Positions 25,836 through 35,098 are shown, counted from the first letter of the stretch. The stretch: 64,000 nt of DNA from Labrys monachus (GCF_030814655.1 NZ_JAUSVK010000001.1:4347001-4411000); one strand, 5' to 3'. Program-made: numbers and translations. Notes: generated by a model from the sequence alone, not told the origin.

Positions 25836-26258
25836 TCAGCCGACGATCTCGTTGCCCGAGAAGAACTGGGCGATCTCCTGCTTGGCGGTCTCCGGCGCGT
25901 CCGAGCCATGCACCGAATTCTCGCCGATCGACAAGGCGTAGAGCTTGCGGACGGTGCCTTCGGCCGCGTTGGCCGGGTTGGTCGCGCCCATCACTTCGCG
26001 ATGCCTGGCAACGGCGTTCTCGCCCTCCAGCACCTGCACGACGACCGGCTCCGATATCATGAACTCGACGAGCTCACCGAAGAACGGGCGGTCCTTGTGC
26101 ACGGCGTAAAAGGTCTCGGCCTGTTCCTTGGTCATGCGGATGCGCTTCTGGGCGACGATGCGCAGGCCCGCCTTTTCGAACACGGCATTGATGGCGCCGG
26201 TCAGATTGCGCTTGGTCGCATCGGGCTTGATGATCGAAAAGGTACGCTCGATAGCCAT
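25836..26258 (-). CDS. ndk: Nucleoside diphosphate kinase
   Basis: The 140-residue protein is full length for Ndk and begins [20 protein letters not shown]. The phosphate-carrying histidine is H117 in GENSVHGSD, and the nucleotide-binding segments [18 protein letters not shown] and [14 protein letters not shown] are intact. It transfers the gamma phosphate of ATP to other NDPs and dNDPs in the cytoplasm. It is a single gene, convergent with aapM and divergent from the ABC-F gene. Confidence 0.97.
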   Translation of the reverse strand: MAIERTFSIIKPDATKRNLTGAINAVFEKAGLRIVAQKRIRMTKEQAETFYAVHKDRPFFGELVEFMISEPVVVQVLEGENAVARHREVMGATNPANAAEGTVRKLYALSIGENSVHGSDAPETAKQEIAQFFSGNEIVG

Positions 26259-26414
26259 AATCGTCCTGATTGCTGCTGGTTAGGGTCAGCGGCTTATAGC
26301 TAGGCCCCCGCCTTGCTTCAACCGTTCATCCCGCTAAATTCGCGCCGCGCCGCCGATCTCCCGTTCTCGCACGGAAACATTGCCCCGCCGCGGCACTCAT
26401 GCCAAAAGCCCGCC

Positions 26415-28274
26415 ATGCTGCACGTCAACGGGCTCACCTACCGCATCGGACCCCGCGTCCTCTTCGACAACGCCACCGTGGCGCTGCCCCCGGATGCGCG
26501 CGTCGGCTTTCTCGGACGCAACGGCACCGGCAAGACGACATTGTTCCGCATGGTCATGGGGGAACTCTCGCCCGACCTCGGCTCCGTCTCCGTGCCGCGC
26601 GGCATGCGGATCGGCCGGGTGGCGCAGGAGGCGCCCGGCGGCCCCGAAAGCCTGATCGACGTCGTGCTCGCCGCCGACGAGGAGCGCACCGCTCTCCTCG
26701 CCGAAGCCGAGACGGCGACCGACCCGCACCGCATCGCCGAGATCCAGACGCGGCTGGCGGACAAGGGCTCCCACGCGGCCCCGGCCCGGGCCGCCACCAT
26801 CCTGGCCGGCCTCGGCTTCGACCATGCCGCGCAGAGCCGGTCCTGCTCCGAATTCTCCGGCGGCTGGCGCATGCGCGTCGCGCTGGCGGCCCTGCTCTTC
26901 ACCGAGCCGGACCTGCTGCTGCTGGACGAGCCGACGAATTACCTCGATCTCGAAGGCACGCTCTGGCTGCAGGACTATCTGGCCTCCTATCCGCACACGG
27001 TGGTGGTGATCAGCCATGACCGCGACCTTCTCAACGCCTCCGTCGATTTCATCCTCCATTTGACGGAAGGCCGGCTCGAGCTCTATCGCGGCGGCTATGA
27101 CGAGTTCGAGAGGCAGCGCCGCGAGAAGCAAGCCCTGTCGCTCAAGCTGCGCAAGAAGCAGGAGGACCAGCGCCGCCACATCCAGTCCTTCATCGACCGC
27201 TTCAAATCCAAGGCGTCGAAGGCGACGCAGGCCCAGTCCCGCATCAAGATGCTGGCCCGCATGGAGCCTGTGGCCGCCCTGGTGGACGACGAGATCAAGC
27301 CCTTCGATTTCCCGCCGCCGCTCAAGCCGCTTTCGCCGCCCATCATCGCGATGGAAGGGGTCAGCATCGGCTATGGCGAGCGCACGGTGCTCTCCCGCCT
27401 CGATCTGTCGGTCGACAATGAGGACCGCATCGGCCTGCTCGGCTCCAACGGCAACGGCAAGTCGACCTTCGCCAAGCTCCTGGCGGGGCGGCTCGAAGCG
27501 ATGAGCGGCAGGGCCCGGCGCTCATCCGCCCTCAAGGTCGCCTATTTCGCCCAGCACCAGCTCGACGAGCTCAACCCGCGCGCCACGGCCCGCGACCATG
27601 TCGCCGAGCTGATGAAGGGGGCGACCGAGGCGCAGATCCGCGCCCGCACGGCGCAGATCGGCTTTGCCGCCGACAAGGCCGACACCCCGGTGGACAACCT
27701 CTCCGGCGGCGAGAAGGCGCGCCTGCTGATGGGCCTGGCGACCTTCGGCGGCCCGCACCTGCTCATCCTCGACGAGCCGACCAACCATCTCGACATCGAC
27801 AGCCGCCAGGCCCTGGTGCAGGCCCTCAACGACTATCCCGGCGCCGTCATCCTCATCAGCCACGACCGCTATCTGCTGGAGGCCTGCGTCGACCGCCTGT
27901 GGCTGGTCGCCAACGGCACGGTGAAGCCGTTCGAGGGCGACATGGAGGATTACCGCAGGCTGGTGCTGGCCAAGCCCGCCGCCGAGAAGTCCGAGCGCGG
28001 TGGCGAACCGACCCAGCGCCAGAACAATGCCGCCAAGCGGGCGCAGACCGCTTCGAGCCGCGAGAGGATCCGTCAGATCGAGGCGGCGATGGACAAGCTC
28101 CAGGCCATCATCGCCAATCTCGACGAGAAGCTCTCCCGGCCGGGCCTCTTCGAGCGCTCGCCCGACAAGGCCGCCGACATGGCAAAGGCGCGCGCCACCG
28201 CCGGCGAGCGGCTCGCTTTGGCCGAGGAAGCCTGGCTCGAAGCCAGCGCGGCGCTGGAAGAAGCCGGGGCGTAG
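26415..28274 (+). CDS. ABC-F family ATPase (YheS/Uup-like), copy 1
   Basis: From the ATG at 26415 the protein is 619 residues. It has two ABC domains without membrane helices: Walker A GRNGTGKTT (about 32-40) and GSNGNGKST (second domain), signatures FSGGWRMRVALAALL and LSGGEKARLLMGLA, and Walker B LLLLDEPTNYLD and LILDEPTNHLD. The charged linker between them (FERQRREKQALSLKLRKKQ) is the P-site tRNA-interaction region of ABC-F proteins. The C-terminal coiled coil (about 525-615, SRERIRQIEAAMDKLQAII) is present. Such proteins act on ribosomes. The frame is open 102 bp further upstream, but MLHVNGLTYRIG fits the family start. Confidence 0.9.
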   Translation: MLHVNGLTYRIGPRVLFDNATVALPPDARVGFLGRNGTGKTTLFRMVMGELSPDLGSVSVPRGMRIGRVAQEAPGGPESLIDVVLAADEERTALLAEAETATDPHRIAEIQTRLADKGSHAAPARAATILAGLGFDHAAQSRSCSEFSGGWRMRVALAALLFTEPDLLLLDEPTNYLDLEGTLWLQDYLASYPHTVVVISHDRDLLNASVDFILHLTEGRLELYRGGYDEFERQRREKQALSLKLRKKQEDQRRHIQSFIDRFKSKASKATQAQSRIKMLARMEPVAALVDDEIKPFDFPPPLKPLSPPIIAMEGVSIGYGERTVLSRLDLSVDNEDRIGLLGSNGNGKSTFAKLLAGRLEAMSGRARRSSALKVAYFAQHQLDELNPRATARDHVAELMKGATEAQIRARTAQIGFAADKADTPVDNLSGGEKARLLMGLATFGGPHLLILDEPTNHLDIDSRQALVQALNDYPGAVILISHDRYLLEACVDRLWLVANGTVKPFEGDMEDYRRLVLAKPAAEKSERGGEPTQRQNNAAKRAQTASSRERIRQIEAAMDKLQAIIANLDEKLSRPGLFERSPDKAADMAKARATAGERLALAEEAWLEASAALEEAGA

Positions 28275-28603
28275 CCGGCAGAGGCAAGCCTGCCTCGCAA
28301 GCGGGACCATCCCGGTCGACGGCTCGACCGGAGCGGCAGCCTGATCGATGCGCGGAGCGGGTATCCGATCGGAGAGGCCGTTCTCCCCTGCAGGCTGCGA
28401 AAGCCCGTGTTCCGCCCGCTCATGCGCCGCGGGCGATCCGAGGGATCGTCGATGAGGCGGCCAGGTCTCGGCCGTTGAGATCTCGGCCGTTGAGGTCTTG
28501 GCGGCTGAACTCTCGACAAGCACTATTCCGGCCGTCTTGCCAAGTGCGACAATACAGCGATACTGCCGTCTGCGCCTGTCAGGACTTGGGGGAGATCACT
28601 GAA
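28275..28603. other. Intergenic region with a short tandem repeat, no gene seen
   Basis: No convincing gene lies in these 329 bp. A 15-bp unit occurs three times with decay at about 28465-28509 (GTCTCGGCCGTTGAG, ATCTCGGCCGTTGAG, GTCTTGGCGGCTGAA). The base composition becomes less GC-rich to the right, towards the methyltransferase-like gene. The RBS GGGGGAG of that gene ends the region. Confidence 0.5.
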
Positions 28604-29242
28604 ATGCAGGTCGTAGATGTCGTTCCCTTGCTTGCATTCGCCGGCCTCGTCGCGATGATCGCGGTCCGAACCGCGATGTTCCGCCGCCGGGGTATACGTT
28701 CGGTGGCCGACATGCATGAAGCTCCGCGGCGGGAGATTGCGCTCAAACAGGCCAGCATGGCGGTGTTCTGGCTCTTCGGCCTGTTCGCCTTGCTGTATGC
28801 TTGGGGAACCCCAATCACCGACTGGGTTCCCGGCCTGCTGGCCTACCAGATTCAGGATAGCTCAATCCTTCGGGTCATCGGCGCTGTTCTTTGCCTTGCC
28901 GGCGTGGCGATGTATCCGTTTGCGCAGTTCAACATGGGTGATTTCTGGCGAGTCGGCATCGACCGCGAGGTCGGCCGCGCCGATGCCGCGGGCGAACAGA
29001 AAGGCCTCGTCATGAACGGCCTTTTCGCCGTGTCGCGCAATCCGATCTACATCATGCTGGACGCCATTTTCGTCGGCGCATTTCTCGTGCACGGGCGACT
29101 AATCTTCCTGGTGATCGCTTTGGCGTATATCGCGATAACCCATTGCGAGATCTTGAACGAAGAGCGCTTTCTCAACGAGCGCTTCGGAGATGAATACGTC
29201 GCCTACAAGAACCGCGTCAGCCGTTATTTGTTCGGATTTTGA
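28604..29242 (+). CDS. Isoprenylcysteine carboxyl methyltransferase (ICMT/PEMT)-family membrane protein
   Basis: The 212-residue protein starts at the ATG at 28604, 10 bases after GGGGGAG. It has about five hydrophobic helices. The C-terminal half carries the ICMT/PEMT signature: LVMNGLFAVSRNPIYIMLDAIF with the RNPIY cofactor-binding motif, then HCEILNEERFLNERFGDEYVAYKNRVSRYL, where the EE pair and the RFGDEY block are conserved. Members methylate small or lipid substrates using S-adenosylmethionine; bacterial substrates are mostly unknown. Base and codon use look somewhat less GC-biased than in neighbouring genes. It appears to be a single-gene unit. Confidence 0.8.
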   Translation: MQVVDVVPLLAFAGLVAMIAVRTAMFRRRGIRSVADMHEAPRREIALKQASMAVFWLFGLFALLYAWGTPITDWVPGLLAYQIQDSSILRVIGAVLCLAGVAMYPFAQFNMGDFWRVGIDREVGRADAAGEQKGLVMNGLFAVSRNPIYIMLDAIFVGAFLVHGRLIFLVIALAYIAITHCEILNEERFLNERFGDEYVAYKNRVSRYLFGF

Positions 29243-29613
29243 AATAAACCGAGGCTTTTCGAAACAGTCTTCTCAAATCGAGAGGCTTCATCGCGGCATT
29301 GACGCTTTGCAACGCCGTTGTGAAATTTTCCCGCGCCCCCCATGTCGGCCAAGGTCATACCTGCTCTCCTCCCCCTTGGGTGATGTGCAGCCAGTCCCAG
29401 TCAGGGCTTCTCCGAACGCCGCCGAGATCGGCGGGGTGAATGCATCGCGTCCGCCGGTAGGTTCCCGCGAGGATCCGGCTGCGATTTGACAGCGGCCGCC
29501 TTCGCGCGCTTGCATGCGACGACGAGCGATCAGCAGGGGGAGTGCATAGACCCGACATACCGCCGTCCAACAAAGCATTGCCATTCAAAACAATATAATC
29601 AGGAGGAAATACC
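29243..29613. other. Intergenic region, no gene seen
   Basis: This 371-bp stretch holds no frame that looks like a protein. Its last 14 bases have an ideal RBS (AGGAGG, 29601-29606) for the MFS gene. A TATAAT at 29594-29599 touches that RBS and is therefore unlikely to be the promoter used. No repeat of the REP families above was seen. Confidence 0.5.
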
Positions 29614-30906
29614 ATGGCTGAAATTGAACGCAGAACGATGGACAAGGTGACGTGGCGCCTCGTCCCCTTTCTGATGCTCTGCTATTTCATCGCCTATCTC
29701 GATCGGGTGAACATCGGCTTTGCCGGCGCTTCGATGAGCAAGGATCTCGGCCTGCCGGCTGCCGCCTTCGGCGGTGCTGCCGGCATCTTCTTCATCGCCT
29801 ATTTCTTCTTCGAAGTGCCGAGCAATCTTGCCCTCGATCGCTACGGCGCCCGGCTGTGGATCGCACGCATCATGCTGACATGGGGCCTGGTCGCCGGCGC
29901 GCAGGCCTTCGTGGTCGGTGAATTCAGCCTCAACATGATACGCCTTCTGCTCGGCGTCGCCGAAGCGGGCTTCTTCCCCGGCATCATCTTCTTCATCACC
30001 CTGTGGTTCCCGGCGGCCTACCGCGCCAGAATCATCGGCTGGTTCATGTTCGCCATCCCGATTTCGACGGTGATCGGCGCGCCCATCTCAGGCTTCATCC
30101 TCAATCTCGACGGGCTCGGCGGCCTGCATGGCTGGCAGTGGATGTTCCTCATCGAGGCGGTCCCGGCCGTCTTGATGACGCTCGTCGTCCTCTATTACCT
30201 GACGGATCGGCCCAAGGAGGCGCATTGGCTGCAGCCGCAGGAAGCCCAATGGCTGCAGGATCGCCTCGATGCCGAACGGGCCAACCGCGAGCGCCACGGC
30301 AGCATGTCGTGGCTCCGATCGATGACCGATCCGCGCGTCATCGCGCTGGGCTTCGTCTATATGGGCTGCAACATTCCCCAATACGGCCTCAGCTTCTTCC
30401 TGCCGCAGATCATCAAGGGTTTCGGCGGGCTGAACAATGTGGAGATCGGCTTCATCACGGCCCTGCCCTATATCGTCGGCGCCATCGGCATGATCTTCTG
30501 GGGACGCCATTCGGACCAGACCGCGGAGCGCAAATGGCACACGGTGGCCGCGCTGGGCATCATCGTCGTCGGGCTCGGGCTCGCAGCCGTTTCGTCGGCG
30601 CCGCTGCTGAAGATGATCTTCCTGTGCGTCGCCGGCTTCGGCTTCTTCGCCGTCCTGCCGGTGTTCTGGACCCTGCCGACCACCTTCCTCAGCGGCACGG
30701 GGGCGGCGGCCGGCATTGCCGCCGTCAACTCGATCGGCAATCTCGGCGGCTATTTCGGCCCGAAGGTCTTCGGCTGGCTGCAGGATTCGACGCACAACGA
30801 CTTCGCCGGCCTGATGTTCCTCGCGGGCTGCGCCATCATCGGCGCCGTCATCGTGCTCGTCCTCGGACACAATCCGGCCGTGGAGAGACCCGCGGTGACC
30901 ACCTGA
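29614..30906 (+). CDS. MFS transporter, anion:cation symporter (ACS/phthalate permease-like) family
   Basis: The 430-residue protein has 12 predicted helices. LVPFLMLCYFIAYLDRVNIGFAG near the start, the loop 2-3 motif NLALDRYGARLWIARIM and RLLLGVAEAGFFPGIIFF are typical of the ACS family, which takes up organic anions such as tartrate, phthalate, glucarate or hydroxyphenylacetate. The motif LDRVNIG is a hallmark. The start has a strong AGGAGG site. There is no adjacent catabolic gene, so the substrate cannot be guessed. Confidence 0.88.
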   Translation: MAEIERRTMDKVTWRLVPFLMLCYFIAYLDRVNIGFAGASMSKDLGLPAAAFGGAAGIFFIAYFFFEVPSNLALDRYGARLWIARIMLTWGLVAGAQAFVVGEFSLNMIRLLLGVAEAGFFPGIIFFITLWFPAAYRARIIGWFMFAIPISTVIGAPISGFILNLDGLGGLHGWQWMFLIEAVPAVLMTLVVLYYLTDRPKEAHWLQPQEAQWLQDRLDAERANRERHGSMSWLRSMTDPRVIALGFVYMGCNIPQYGLSFFLPQIIKGFGGLNNVEIGFITALPYIVGAIGMIFWGRHSDQTAERKWHTVAALGIIVVGLGLAAVSSAPLLKMIFLCVAGFGFFAVLPVFWTLPTTFLSGTGAAAGIAAVNSIGNLGGYFGPKVFGWLQDSTHNDFAGLMFLAGCAIIGAVIVLVLGHNPAVERPAVTT

Positions 30907-30946
30907 GCAAGCGGGCCTGACCTGACAGGCGTGGTCGACAGAAATG

Positions 30947-30980
30947 GCGCGATTTCCCTTCTCCCGGGTCGAGAGAAGGG
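30947..30980. repeat. Partial REP element (CCTTCTCCC hairpin type)
   Basis: GCGCGATTTCCCTTCTCCC followed by a short loop and GAGAGAAGG matches, on the opposite strand, the right flank of the inner REP unit at 25723-25780, including the GCGCGATTT part. It lies 40 bp after the MFS gene and may work as its 3' hairpin. Confidence 0.6.
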
Positions 30981-31079
30981 AGCTTGATCCGGCTCCGTCA
31001 CCTCACGCGGCAAGGATGACCTCGGCCGACAGCACCCGCGTCCGGCTCAGCAGCGCAGCCGGGTCGCCAGCGCTGCCGG

Positions 31080-32717
31080 TCAGGCCATCGCCATGCGGCG
31101 GGCCTGCTTGCGCGACATCTTGCCGCCCGCCTGCGAAGGCGCCCGGTTGCCAGCCCTGGCACGGTCGAGCACCAGGCGGGCATAATCGTCCATGTCGCCG
31201 TCGAAGGGCCGGATGCCGCCATCGGCCGCGAGCCAGAGGCGGTCGGCGACCAGTTCCATCAGCGAACGGTCATGCGTGATGAGGATCACGGCGCCCTCAT
31301 AATCGTTGAGGGCGTCGAGCAAGGCGCGGCGGCTGTCGATATCGAGATGGTTGGTCGGCTCGTCGAGGATGAGCAGATGCGGCGCGGCCATCGCCACCAG
31401 ATTGAGCAGAAGCCTTGCCCGCTCGCCGCCCGAGAGATCGGCGACGGTCGTTTCCTGCTTGGCGAAGCCCAGCCCGAACTGGGCGAGGCGCGAGCGGCGC
31501 GCCGATTCGCTGTCGTCGGGGCGCTGCCGGCGCATGATGTCGAGCGGCGTGTCGACCGGATCGAGCGCCTCGATCTGGTGCTGATGGAACCAGCCGACCT
31601 GGATGCGTCCGTCGCGCTGCATATGGCCGTCCCGCACGGCCAGCGCACCCGCCAGCATCTTGGCGAAGGTCGACTTGCCCGCACCGTTGACGCCGAGCAG
31701 GCCGATGCGGTCGTCGACATCAAGGCGAAGGTCGAGGTCCGACAGCACGGGCGTATCGCCATAGCCGACGCTCGCCTTCTCCAGCTGTATCAGGGGCGAG
31801 GCCAGGGGCCGCGGCGGCGAGGGAAGGATGAAGGGCGCCACGCGCTCGGAGCTCGACGCCGCGATCGGCGGCAGCTTGGCCAGCCGCTTCACGCGCGACT
31901 GGGCCTGTGCCGCCTTCGAAGCCTTCGCCTTGAAACGGTCGACGAAGCTCTGCAGATGGGCACGCTCGGCCTCCTGCTTGACGCGGGCCGCCGCCAGCAG
32001 GCGCTGGTTTTCGGCGCGCCGCTTCTCGAAATCATCGTAGCCGCCCGTGTAGAGTTCGAGCCTGCGATCATGCAGATGCAGGATGTGGTCGACCGAATTG
32101 TTGAGCAATTCGCGGTCATGGCTGATGATCAGAGCCGTGTGCGGATATTTCTTGAGGCGCGCCTCCAGCCACAGGGCGCCTTCGAGGTCGAGATAGTTGG
32201 TCGGCTCGTCGAGCAGCATCAGGTCCGGCTCGGCGAAAAGCGCCGCCGCCAGGGCGACGCGCATGCGCCAGCCGCCGGAAAAATCCGCCATCGGCCGTTC
32301 GAGATCGGCGATCGAAAAGCCGAGGCCGCTGAGGATCTCGCCGGCACGGGCGGGGGCGCGATCGGCCTCGATCTCCATGAGGCGGGCATAGATCTCGCCG
32401 ATATGCTCGGGCTCCGCCGTTTCCAATTCGGCATAGAGGCCGCTGCGTACCGTGTCGGCGGCGAGGATCGTATCGATGAGGCTTATGGGCGTCGCCGGAT
32501 GTTCCTGCGCCACCGAGGTGACCCTGGCGGTCCGCGGAATCGAGATCTCGCCGCTATCGGCGATGAGCTCGCCGAGCAGCAGCTTGAACAGCGTCGACTT
32601 GCCGGCGCCGTTGCGGCCGACGAGGCCGACCTTCGCACCGATCGGCACGGTGACGGAGGCTTCGTCGAAGAAACGGCGGCCATAGGCATTGAGGACGAGA
32701 TTGTCGATCTGCAGCAT
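31080..32717 (-). CDS. ABC-F family ATPase (YheS/Uup-like), copy 2, short C-terminus
   Basis: From the ATG at 32715-32717 the protein is 545 residues. Both ABC domains are intact: Walker A GRNGAGKST (about 30-38) and GVNGAGKST, signatures FSGGWRMRVALAAAL and LSGGERARLLLNLV, Walker B LMLLDEPTNYLD and LILDEPTNHLD. The interdomain linker with FEKRRAENQRLLAAARVKQ is present. It ends shortly after the second domain at GKMSRKQARRMAMA, lacking the C-terminal coiled coil that the other ABC-F here has. The frame is open 78 bp upstream, but MLQIDNLVLNAYGRR is the normal family start. Confidence 0.88.
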   Translation of the reverse strand: MLQIDNLVLNAYGRRFFDEASVTVPIGAKVGLVGRNGAGKSTLFKLLLGELIADSGEISIPRTARVTSVAQEHPATPISLIDTILAADTVRSGLYAELETAEPEHIGEIYARLMEIEADRAPARAGEILSGLGFSIADLERPMADFSGGWRMRVALAAALFAEPDLMLLDEPTNYLDLEGALWLEARLKKYPHTALIISHDRELLNNSVDHILHLHDRRLELYTGGYDDFEKRRAENQRLLAAARVKQEAERAHLQSFVDRFKAKASKAAQAQSRVKRLAKLPPIAASSSERVAPFILPSPPRPLASPLIQLEKASVGYGDTPVLSDLDLRLDVDDRIGLLGVNGAGKSTFAKMLAGALAVRDGHMQRDGRIQVGWFHQHQIEALDPVDTPLDIMRRQRPDDSESARRSRLAQFGLGFAKQETTVADLSGGERARLLLNLVAMAAPHLLILDEPTNHLDIDSRRALLDALNDYEGAVILITHDRSLMELVADRLWLAADGGIRPFDGDMDDYARLVLDRARAGNRAPSQAGGKMSRKQARRMAMA

Positions 32718-32904
32718 GTGAAGGCGCCCGAGGCTTGAAGCGGAAGACGCCGGCAATTTTGCAACGCAGCGCAACGAATGGATTTTATACCGCAATGCAG
32801 CAAGAATGGCGAGACTTTATCCGCGACCTTTCTCGGGCGAGACGCGTTGTCGTCATCGGGGCAGCGCGCGATAGGCTTCCCCGCTACGAAGAAGGGAAGC
32901 GATC

Positions 32905-33453
32905 ATGACATACCGCGCCACGATCCTTGCCGTGACGGTGGCCCTGTCTTCACCGGCCATCGTCACGGCCCATGCCTTCGAAATCACCAGCAGCGATTTC
33001 ACCGATGGCGGGCGCCTGCAGAAGGCCCAGGTCGGCATCGGCGCCGAATGCGCCGGCGGCAATGTCTCGCCGGCCCTGGCCTGGAAGGACCCTCCTCCCG
33101 GCACCCGGAGCTTCGCCCTCACGATGTTCGATCCCGACGCCCATGGCGGCGTCTGGCATTGGGGCGTGTTCGGCATTGCGGCCGACGTCGAGGCCCTCGC
33201 CGGCAATGCCGGTTCTTCCGATGCGACCTTGCCCAAGGGCGCCCACCACGCGCTGAACACCCGCCGGATGGCGGCCTATTTCGGCGCCTGCCCGCCGGCC
33301 GGGCCGCCCCACCACTATATCGTCACCCTCTATGCCCTGAAGACGGCGAAACCGGCAGGATTCAAGGCGGCCGCCGGGGCCGCCGCGCTGGGGCGCCTCG
33401 TCTCGGCCGAAGCGGTCGGCAAGGCGACGATAACGGGCCTCTACGGCAAGTAG
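32905..33453 (+). CDS. Exported PEBP (YbhB/YbcL, Raf kinase inhibitor-like) protein, copy 1
   Basis: The 182-residue protein has a signal peptide of about 23 residues (ending VTAHA-FE). The phosphatidylethanolamine-binding-protein fold is shown by SPALAWKDPPPGTRSFALTMFDPDA, the HWGVFGIAADV segment with its conserved tryptophan-histidine region, and the C-terminal CPPAGPPHHYIVTLYALK, where the PPAGxxHHY motif lines the anion-binding pocket. Function in bacteria is unclear. A second, related protein lies 1 kb downstream with an AraC regulator between them. Confidence 0.88.
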   Translation: MTYRATILAVTVALSSPAIVTAHAFEITSSDFTDGGRLQKAQVGIGAECAGGNVSPALAWKDPPPGTRSFALTMFDPDAHGGVWHWGVFGIAADVEALAGNAGSSDATLPKGAHHALNTRRMAAYFGACPPAGPPHHYIVTLYALKTAKPAGFKAAAGAAALGRLVSAEAVGKATITGLYGK

Positions 33454-33541
33454 CCGCCCTCTCCCGAGGCTGGGCGTGGCGGGAGAACGGGCGCGGGTAT
33501 AGGTTGGGCATATCGGCTCTCCATCCCCCTGCAGACGTTTC

Positions 33542-34435
33542 ATGCCCGCCTTTACCTCCATCTATCTCGCCCATCCCGGCGGCCGTGCCATCCACCAGCG
33601 CGAAGGCGCCGGGAGCACGGCGGTCGTCATCCAGCGCACCGGCCTCCTCTGCCGGCGGCTGGCATCCGCATCGCCGGGGATGGTGCTGGTCCTGGGCGGC
33701 CGGAAGATCCTGCACAGCCGCGGACGCGAAGTCATCATCGGCACCGGGGAAGCCGTTCTGATTCCCGACCGGCTGGATTTCGACGTGCTCAACGAGCCCG
33801 GCGGGAACGGACCCTATCGCGCCCTCGCGCTCGGCTTCGCCCCCGAGCTGATCGGCGCGGCCGTGGCCGGCGAAACCGCAGCGCTCACACAGATCCGGCC
33901 TCTGCGCGATCTGCCGCCCGGCCTTGCCGATGCCTGCGACCGGGCCGCCGAGGCCATCGCGGCCGGCGACAGCCTTCCCGACCGGGTCGCGGCCGGACGG
34001 GTCCATGAGGTGCTGCTCTGGCTGGCATCGCTCGGCCACCGGTTCGAGGCGCCGGCCCCATCCGACCTGATCGACCGGCTGCGCAAGATCATCATGGCCG
34101 ATCCCGCCCGCGACTGGCGCGCGGGTGACCTGGCGAGCCGCGTCGGCGCGAGCGAGCCCACCTTGCGGCGGCGCCTTGCCGCCGCGGGCACCAGCTTCAC
34201 CGAGATCCTCGCGGATATCCGCATGACGGCGGCGCTGTATCTGCTCCAGTCGACCGACAGGCCCGTCACCGCCATCGCGCTCGACGTCGGCTATGACTCG
34301 GCTTCCCGGTTCGCGGCGCGCTTTAAAGCCCGATTCGATTTCGCGCCCAGTGAAATCCGGGGCCATCGTCGCGACATCGATCGAAACGGCACAAAGTTTA
34401 AGCGGCCCGGCGCTGCAGGCTCCCCCGCCGGATGA
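33542..34435 (+). CDS. AraC-family transcriptional regulator
   Basis: The 297-residue protein has an N-terminal cupin-like sensor part (about 10-110, with VLVLGGRKILHSRGR and AVLIPDRLDFDVLNEPGG) and a C-terminal AraC DNA-binding domain (about 175-280). The two helix-turn-helix units are visible in DLASRVGASEPTLRRRLAAAG and in TAIALDVGYDSASRFAARFKARFDFAPSEIR. The ligand is unknown. It sits between two PEBP genes read in the same direction and probably controls one or both; its end overlaps or nearly meets the leader of the second. Confidence 0.9.
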   Translation: MPAFTSIYLAHPGGRAIHQREGAGSTAVVIQRTGLLCRRLASASPGMVLVLGGRKILHSRGREVIIGTGEAVLIPDRLDFDVLNEPGGNGPYRALALGFAPELIGAAVAGETAALTQIRPLRDLPPGLADACDRAAEAIAAGDSLPDRVAAGRVHEVLLWLASLGHRFEAPAPSDLIDRLRKIIMADPARDWRAGDLASRVGASEPTLRRRLAAAGTSFTEILADIRMTAALYLLQSTDRPVTAIALDVGYDSASRFAARFKARFDFAPSEIRGHRRDIDRNGTKFKRPGAAGSPAG

Positions 34436-34488
34436 AAGAGTCGCTGTCCCGGCGAGGCCATCGTGGCCCCGCACGACAGGAGGCAGAC

Positions 34489-35034
34489 ATGAAATATTTC
34501 GCGGGCTCCATCGCGGCCCTGGGCATGCTCACTTCGACGCACGCCTTTTCCTTCGAACTGACCAGTCCGGACATCCGCGACGGCGGGACGCTGAAATCCG
34601 TGCAGGTCGCCGACGTCTTCGGCTGCTCGGGCGGCAATATCTCGCCCGAGCTGCGCTGGAGCCACGCGCCTGCCGGCACCAGGAGCTTCGTCGTGACGCT
34701 CTACGATCCGGACGCGCCGACCGGTTCGGGCTGGTGGCACTGGACCGTCTTCGACATTCCCGCATCGGCGAGGTCGATCCCCGCCGGCGCCGGCGCACCC
34801 GGGGGCAAGGGCCTGCCGGCCGGATCCGTGCAGGGCCACAACGATGCCGGCCTGCCGCAATTCCAGGGAGCCTGCCCGCCTCCCGGTCCCGCCCACCGCT
34901 ATGTGCTGACCATCACGGCCCTGAAGGTTGCCAGACTGGGCCTGGGCGCCGAAGCCAGCGGCGCGATGATCGGCTTCATGACCCGGGCGAACGCCCTCGG
35001 CTCGGCCAGCATCATCGCGACCTATGCGCGGTGA
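34489..35034 (+). CDS. Exported PEBP (YbhB/YbcL) protein, copy 2
   Basis: The start at 34489 follows a perfect AGGAGG site; the protein is 181 residues with a signal peptide ending near THAFS. The fold signature is complete: SPELRWSHAPAGTRSFVVTLYDPDAP, WWHWTVFDIPA and ACPPPGPAHRYVLTITALK. It shares the general sequence pattern of the copy at 32905-33453 but has diverged strongly, so they are old paralogues or separate acquisitions. It lies 53 bp after the AraC gene, the likely regulator. Confidence 0.88.
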   Translation: MKYFAGSIAALGMLTSTHAFSFELTSPDIRDGGTLKSVQVADVFGCSGGNISPELRWSHAPAGTRSFVVTLYDPDAPTGSGWWHWTVFDIPASARSIPAGAGAPGGKGLPAGSVQGHNDAGLPQFQGACPPPGPAHRYVLTITALKVARLGLGAEASGAMIGFMTRANALGSASIIATYAR

Positions 35035-35098
35035 AGCCCGGATCGGCATCAACCCCATCCGGTGGACGACCCTCGGCCCTGCGGGGCCGGGCGTCGGC

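Noticed and set aside
28465-28509. Tandem 15-bp repeat as a CRISPR-like array
   Set aside because: Only three decaying copies, directly adjoining with no spacers, and no cas genes.
29594-29599. Perfect TATAAT as a promoter of the MFS gene
   Set aside because: It abuts the ribosome-binding site, leaving no room for a leader that includes that site, and no -35 is seen at 17 bp.
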